This document shows positions 59,557 to 64,000 of a stretch of DNA of 64,000 bases, piece by piece (positions within the stretch are counted from its first letter, which is position 1; each line of letters begins with the position of its first letter). Source of the DNA: Fibrobacter sp. UBA7003 (lineage in GTDB: Bacteria > Fibrobacterota > Fibrobacteria > Fibrobacterales > Fibrobacteraceae); NCBI GenBank assembly GCA_002449765.1, contig DJXN01000014.1, forward strand, positions 186,001 to 250,000, written 5' to 3'. The notes under the pieces were generated by a model. The model saw nothing but the letters and a program-made list of their open reading frames with translations. It made no database searches and had not been told where the DNA came from. Made by a program: the position numbers and the translations under genes.

Positions 59557-60261
59557 CTAGCAGTGGACCAGCGTACCGAGGTCGCCTTCGATGGCCGCGC
59601 GGGTCAAATTGCCCTTTTCCATCTTGAACACGAAGATGGGCATGTTGTTTTCCATGCAGAGGGCGACGGCGGCGGTATCCATGACCTTGAGGCCGCGGGA
59701 AATGACTTCCTTGTAGCTGATATCGTCGAAGCGGGTGGCTGTCGGATCCTTGACCGGGTCCGCGGTGTAGATGCCGTCGACCTTGGTGGCCTTCATAATC
59801 ACATCACATTCGCTTTCGATGGCGCGGAGAGCAGCGCAGCTGTCGGTGGTGAAGAACGGGTTACCCGTACCGGCGGAGAAAATCACGACGGAGCCTGCGG
59901 AGAGGAGCTTTAAAGCCTTGCGGCGGTCGAAGAATTCGCAGACCGGTTCCATGCGGATGGCGGACATCACTACGGAGTCGATTCCTTGCTTGTCGAGGGC
60001 GTCCTGCATGGCGAGGCCGTTCATCACGGTGCCGAGCATGCCCATGGCATCACCCTGGGCGCGGTTCATGCCGCCTGCAGAAGCGGAAATGCCACGGACG
60101 AGATTGCCGCCGCCAATCACGAGCGCGACCTGCACGCCCTGCTTGACGATGGAGGCAATTTCGGACGCCATGTCGGAGAGAATCTGGTTATCGATACCGT
60201 GGCCCTTTTCGCCTGCGAGGGCTTCGCCACTGAGCTTGAGAAGAATGCGTTTGAATTTCAT
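59557..60261 (-). CDS. pyrH: Uridylate kinase
   Basis: A 234-residue UMP kinase of the amino-acid-kinase fold. [34 protein letters not shown] and [20 protein letters not shown] match the family, as does the C-terminal [20 protein letters not shown]. The length is normal. It is first in the pyrH-frr-uppS-cdsA group. The 85-bp gap to frr carries four 7-bp repeats, so the two may or may not share one transcript. Confidence 0.95.
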   Translation of the reverse strand: MKFKRILLKLSGEALAGEKGHGIDNQILSDMASEIASIVKQGVQVALVIGGGNLVRGISASAGGMNRAQGDAMGMLGTVMNGLAMQDALDKQGIDSVVMSAIRMEPVCEFFDRRKALKLLSAGSVVIFSAGTGNPFFTTDSCAALRAIESECDVIMKATKVDGIYTADPVKDPTATRFDDISYKEVISRGLKVMDTAAVALCMENNMPIFVFKMEKGNLTRAAIEGDLGTLVHC

Positions 60262-60408
60262 ATCCGAAAATGTAATAAATTGCGGGGAGGAAAAACAAGC
60301 AACAAATTATTACACGTCTTTAACACGGATTCTTTGCTACAGGCAACCGCTTCGTCCCAAAAAAGAATATATTAACATCGGGTGTATGATTCTCGCAGAG
60401 GGATGTTT

Positions 60409-62283
60409 ATGAAAAACAGGATTCCGTTTTTTAGTCTTATCGCATTGATGCTGCCCGCGATGGCGTTCGCCGACATCGTGTACCAGGGGAAGCGCGTCCA
60501 GGAATGGCCCGCCGAGGCTATGCCCACATTCAACAACCGCACCCTCACGAAAACGACCGCGGTCACGACCAAGAGCCACTATGCCGCCCCCAAGGGCAAA
60601 ATCTACAGCCTTACCCTGCTCGTCGATTTTTCGGACAAGCCCGCCCCCGTTACGGTGAGCGAAGTCGAGGAATGGCTCAACAAGGAAGGCTTCAATAGGG
60701 ACGGTTGCAACGGTTCCGTGCGCGACTACTATCTAGACGTTTCCAACGGGCAGCTGGACCTCACGAACGAAGTCTACGGTTGGTACCGCGCAAAGCACCC
60801 TAAATCATGGTACGAAGGTTTGCAGGGATACTCGGGTTCCGATTCGCTGATGAAAGAAGTTTTCGCGTATTTCGATTCACAAGTCGATTTTTCACGCTAC
60901 GACAACGACAAGGACGGCACCACCGAAGCCATTAACATCGTGTATGCAGGCCCCGGACAGACATGGGGTCAGGGGCTCTGGCCGCATTCCGGATGGTCCA
61001 ACGAAAAGCGCGATGGAGTCCGGCTCACGCACCACCAGATGACGGACATGCCGGGCAAGTTTTCGATATACGTCTTTGTGCATGAATCGGGGCACATGAT
61101 CTTCGGTTGGCCGGACCTCTACTGGTACGGCGACTACTGCACCATGGGCAACCGCGCGAACGACCTGAACCCGGTGGCGATAAACGACTTCTACCGTGCG
61201 GACCAGGGCTGGATTCCGTTCGTGGACATCACCAGCGAAGATGTAGACAACATAACAAGCCTTGAAGTTACGAAACCGGGTGAATTCTGCTACCGCTACA
61301 AGAACCCCGCAAGGCCAAACCAGGAAGGCCTCGTCTGGTCTTACGTACAAAATAAAGGCCGTAACAAAGTCCTAGCAGGTAGCGGCCTCCTGATGCAACA
61401 TTACGACTTTTCGATTGAAGGAAATTCCTCCGCAGACAAACTCGGACTCCGAATCGTGCACGCCAGCGCGGCAGGCAAAACGAGCGATGCCGTAACTGAC
61501 CAGTGGCCAAGCCCGGGCAGCACCGCCAACACGTTCTTCAAGAGCGGGACCTACGCGGAATTTTCAGATGACGCCTACCCCGCTATCCGCTGGTACAACG
61601 GTTCCAAGACGGGATTGAAAATCACCGACATCGGGACCCCCGGAGAGACGCTCACGTTCTGCATCGGCGAGAACTGTTCCGAGCCATCGTCCAGTTCGTC
61701 GGAACCCGCATCCAGCAGTTCTGTCGAAATCACGGTCCAGAAAATCGCGCTCAAAACGACACTCCCGATAAGCGACAACTATGCGCCCGTAACGCTCGAC
61801 CTGAACGGCAACGAAGTCGCAAGCATTTTCGGCATCAAGCGGACCGAAATTGAAGACAAAGTAGAATTCTACGGAGTGGAACCCGACGGGAGCCTCAACA
61901 GCAACACTACCGGCGAAGGCACCGGACACTGGTTCGACAATAGCGGAAAAATCGTTGCCTGGGACCCGAACGGCACCAGCATCGTGTTCTCCAACGTGGA
62001 CCTTACGACCATGACCACGAAAATCGGCCACATGCCGAACAAGGTCAAGGGCGGGGACACATTCACCGTGCGTCAAGCGCTCGTTTACGGGAGCAAGCAG
62101 GTCACCTTCGAAATCAAGGTGACAATCGAAGGCGGCACCACCATCATCCGCAATATCGAGAAGGCTCGTTACGGCAAGCCCGGGAACAGGATATTCAACG
62201 TGCTCGGTCAGCCCGTAGGGGCGCGCAACGCCAACGGATCCCTCCCCGACCTGCCCAAGGGCGTTTACGTGGAAGTGAAATAA
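60409..62283 (+). CDS. Secreted M6-family metalloprotease-like protein
   Basis: A 624-residue secreted protein; GAGGG seven bases before the ATG at 60409 and a signal peptide (MKNRIPFFSLIALMLPAMAFA) fix the start. The protease domain (about 60-420) has the zinc site VFVHESGHMIFGWPDLY, the M6 type HExxHxxxxPD, preceded by AINIVYAGPGQTWGQGLWPH. A Ser-rich linker (about 425-445) is followed by a beta domain (about 448-590, with WFDNSGKIVAWDPNGTSIVF) resembling DUF4859-like modules, and by a sorting-like tail (RIFNVLGQPVGARN...PKGVYVEVK). The role is not known; it may process surface proteins or degrade feed protein. Confidence 0.85.
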   Translation: MKNRIPFFSLIALMLPAMAFADIVYQGKRVQEWPAEAMPTFNNRTLTKTTAVTTKSHYAAPKGKIYSLTLLVDFSDKPAPVTVSEVEEWLNKEGFNRDGCNGSVRDYYLDVSNGQLDLTNEVYGWYRAKHPKSWYEGLQGYSGSDSLMKEVFAYFDSQVDFSRYDNDKDGTTEAINIVYAGPGQTWGQGLWPHSGWSNEKRDGVRLTHHQMTDMPGKFSIYVFVHESGHMIFGWPDLYWYGDYCTMGNRANDLNPVAINDFYRADQGWIPFVDITSEDVDNITSLEVTKPGEFCYRYKNPARPNQEGLVWSYVQNKGRNKVLAGSGLLMQHYDFSIEGNSSADKLGLRIVHASAAGKTSDAVTDQWPSPGSTANTFFKSGTYAEFSDDAYPAIRWYNGSKTGLKITDIGTPGETLTFCIGENCSEPSSSSSEPASSSSVEITVQKIALKTTLPISDNYAPVTLDLNGNEVASIFGIKRTEIEDKVEFYGVEPDGSLNSNTTGEGTGHWFDNSGKIVAWDPNGTSIVFSNVDLTTMTTKIGHMPNKVKGGDTFTVRQALVYGSKQVTFEIKVTIEGGTTIIRNIEKARYGKPGNRIFNVLGQPVGARNANGSLPDLPKGVYVEVK

Positions 62284-62312
62284 GCAGTATAATATACTTT
62301 GAAATCACGTTA

Positions 62313-62343
62313 AGCCCGATTGAATCTCAAATCGGGCTTTTTT
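62313..62343 (+). terminator. Terminator after M6 protease gene
   Basis: Stem AGCCCGAT / ATCGGGCT with a ten-base loop, then TTTTT. Confidence 0.88.
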
Positions 62344-62391
62344 CGCATTTAAGCCAAAGTATTTTATTACAAAAAAACGTCAATTTTCTTA

Positions 62392-62450
62392 TGCGGAGAT
62401 GACGTGGGAAAGACCTCTACTGGAGGTCGGGGCGGAGCACCCGATAATTT
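62392..62450 (+). other. Possible structured element before etfB
   Basis: Hairpin GACCTC-TACTG-GAGGTC at 62414-62430, next to CGGGGCGGAGCACCCG at 62430-62443, about 60 bp before the etfB start. It matches no riboswitch class I can recall. A TAATTTCTA box near 62445 may place the promoter after it. Confidence 0.25.
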
Positions 62451-62503
62451 CTATCTTGTACACAGCAAAACATAAAACGTAAATTCAACACTATAAGGAT
62501 ATA

Positions 62504-63385
62504 ATGAGTCTTAAAATCGTTGTGCTTGCTAAGCAAGTACCTGATACACGAAACGTGGGCCCCGATGCCATGACGGAGCAGGGAACCATCAATCGTGCCG
62601 CATTGCCCGCGGTCTTCAACCCCGAAGACCTGAACGCCCTGGAGCAAGCCCTTCGTTTGAAGGACCAGTTCCCGGGTTCCACCATCTCTGTGCTGACGAT
62701 GGGTCTCCCGAAGTCTGCCGAAGTCGTCCGCGAAGCATTGTACCGCGGTGCCGACGAAGGTTTCGTGGTGACGGACCGCCCGCTCGGTGGTGCTGACACT
62801 CTCGCTACGAGCTACACGCTCGCCCAGGCCGTCAAGAAGATTGGCGACTACGACATCATTCTCGGTGGCCGCCAGGCTATCGACGGCGATACCGCACAGG
62901 TCGGTCCGCAGATTGCAGAAAAGCTCGGCCTCACGCAGGTGACCTACGCCGAAGAAATTCTCTCCCTCGACGAAAAGGCCAAGAAGGTCGTTATCCGCCG
63001 CCACATCGACGGTGGCGTGGAAACGGTGGAAGCACCGCTCCCGCTGGTCGTGACCGTGAACGGAAGTGCGGCCCCGTGCCGTCCGCGCAACGCAAAGCGC
63101 CTCATGAAGTTCAAGAACGCTACGGTGGTTGCCGAACGCAAGCCGGAAGACGCCGAAAAGTACGAAGCCCTCATCGTGAAGAAGCCCTACCTGAACATTC
63201 CGCAGTGGGGTGCCGCCGACATCGACGCAGACCCTGCCCAGATCGGTAAGGCCGGTTCTCCGACGAACGTGAAGGCTGTCAAGAACATCGTGTTCAAGGC
63301 GAAGGAAAGCCGCACGCTCACCGCAAGCGACGCCGACGTCGAAGGACTTATCAAGGAACTTTTAGACGGGAAGATTATTGGCTAG
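62504..63385 (+). CDS. etfB: Electron transfer flavoprotein beta subunit
   Basis: A 293-residue EtfB (FixA-like) that with EtfA carries electrons between dehydrogenases and a quinone or ferredoxin partner. The start MSLKIVVLAKQVPDTRNVGP, FNPEDLNALEQALRLKD and LGGRQAIDGDTAQVGPQIAE with the AMP/FAD-binding Gly-rich turns fit. It is about 30-40 residues longer than the classical mitochondrial type, in line with the anaerobe group. AAGGATAT precedes the ATG. It is three bases before etfA. Whether it is bifurcating cannot be told without the partner enzymes. Confidence 0.93.
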   Translation: MSLKIVVLAKQVPDTRNVGPDAMTEQGTINRAALPAVFNPEDLNALEQALRLKDQFPGSTISVLTMGLPKSAEVVREALYRGADEGFVVTDRPLGGADTLATSYTLAQAVKKIGDYDIILGGRQAIDGDTAQVGPQIAEKLGLTQVTYAEEILSLDEKAKKVVIRRHIDGGVETVEAPLPLVVTVNGSAAPCRPRNAKRLMKFKNATVVAERKPEDAEKYEALIVKKPYLNIPQWGAADIDADPAQIGKAGSPTNVKAVKNIVFKAKESRTLTASDADVEGLIKELLDGKIIG

Positions 63386-63388
63386 CCT

Positions 63389-64000
63389 ATGAATAACGTA
63401 TTTGTATATTGCGAAATTGAGGGCACGACCGTTGTCGACGTTTCCCTCGAACTTTTGTCCAAGGGCCGCAAGCTCGCCAACACGCTCGGCGTTCAGCTCG
63501 AATGCATCTGTGCCGGCAAGGGCCTCGACGGAATTGAAAAGCAGGTGTTCCCCTACGGTGTGGACAAGGTCCACGTGTTTGACGCCGAAGGGCTCTTCCC
63601 CTACACCACCAACCCGCACGCTTCTCTCGTGGTGAACCTCTTCAAGGAAGAGCAGCCGCAGATTTGCCTGCTGGGCGCAACGGTGATTGGCCGTGACCTC
63701 GGCCCGCGTATTTCCAGCGCCATGCACAGCGGCCTTACCGCCGACTGTACCGAACTCGAAATCGACAGCTTCGAAATGAGCATCGGCGGCGTGAAGAAGT
63801 TCTACGAAAACCAGCTCTGCCAGATTCGCCCGGCGTTCGGCGGCAACATTGTTGCTACCATCGTGAACCCGGAACACCGCCCGCAGATGGCGACGGTGCG
63901 CGAAGGCGTGATGAAGAAGGAAATTGTCGATCCGAACTACAAGGGCGAAGTCATCAAGCACGACGTGGCCAAGTACGTGCCGGAAACGGAATACGTGGTC
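63389..64000 (+). CDS. etfA: Electron transfer flavoprotein alpha subunit (5' part)
   Basis: The first 204 codons of EtfA, cut by the window end. The N-terminal domain is typical: NNVFVYCEIEGTTVVDVSLE, LLGATVIGRDLGPRISSAMH (the IGRDLGPR block), then SGLTADCTELEI and RPAFGGNIVATIVNPEHRPQ. The C-terminal FAD-binding domain lies outside the window. It begins three bases after the etfB stop and is surely co-transcribed with it. Confidence 0.93.
   Translation, partial: MNNVFVYCEIEGTTVVDVSLELLSKGRKLANTLGVQLECICAGKGLDGIEKQVFPYGVDKVHVFDAEGLFPYTTNPHASLVVNLFKEEQPQICLLGATVIGRDLGPRISSAMHSGLTADCTELEIDSFEMSIGGVKKFYENQLCQIRPAFGGNIVATIVNPEHRPQMATVREGVMKKEIVDPNYKGEVIKHDVAKYVPETEYVV

Noticed and set aside
1..64000. 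tRNA, rRNA, CRISPR arrays, insertion sequences or prophage
   Set aside because: None was seen: no transposase or integrase frames, no regularly spaced repeats with unique spacers, and no cloverleaf-like sequences found by eye in the gaps.

Overview
The window looks like a chromosomal piece of a Fibrobacter (rumen or gut fibre degrader, close to F. succinogenes). The evidence is two members of the TIGR02147 paralogous family that is typical of Fibrobacter, modular hemicellulases that pair a catalytic domain with a CBM6 and a short C-terminal sorting-like tail, Ser-rich linkers, and Bacteroidetes-like -7 promoter elements (TAnnTTT...). No mobile element, rRNA, tRNA or CRISPR array was seen.

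Layout. (1) 1-11257, minus strand: a two-gene module (TIGR02147 regulator plus lipoprotein, cut by the window edge), then a GH27 enzyme, a CE1-like esterase, a GH43 enzyme and a CE6 acetyl esterase with a 27-codon membrane sORF, then an unknown anchored protein. (2) 11345-21855, plus strand: tightly overlapping housekeeping genes hisE-hisG-EAL/HDOD-recR-engB-mlaE-mlaF, then pyrC, plsC, rnr and a rhamnan-synthesis-F-like gene. (3) 22119-27509: an outer-membrane-like protein, yidC-yidD-rnpA-rpmH, a degenerate GGDEF protein, a divergent DivIVA-like gene and a DUF167 gene. (4) 27604-39480, minus strand: GH30 and three GH43 enzymes, then a second TIGR02147 plus lipoprotein module. (5) 39723-41248: an ECF sigma / membrane anti-sigma candidate / His-rich periplasmic sensor trio. 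(6) 41344-45714, minus strand: a signalling operon with a stand-alone ppGpp hydrolase (HD), a stand-alone ppGpp synthetase, a PP2C/HATPase sensor and a STAS protein. (7) 45779-53778: pgi, GH8 and GH9 cellulases, a feruloyl/acetyl esterase-like hydrolase, dxr. (8) 53919-64000: two overlapping surface lipoproteins, a small lipoprotein, the pyrH-frr-uppS-cdsA run, an M6 metalloprotease and etfB-etfA (cut by the window end).

How it works together. The eight hemicellulase genes in regions 1 and 4 encode enzymes that would strip arabinose, galactose and acetyl/feruloyl groups from xylan and cut its backbone. All eight, and both TIGR02147 genes, share one promoter design: a 17-bp palindrome (gene strand ATTGAC-N5-GTCAAT) whose near edge lies 43 bp (42 in one case) upstream of a TAnnTTT-type -7 element. 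This looks like a previously undescribed hemicellulose regulon with an activator-type site near -60, and the TIGR02147/lipoprotein pairs that bracket it are the obvious candidate regulators. The cellulases GH8 and GH9 in region 7 lack the site. Function assignments rest on motifs read by eye; no database search was run.
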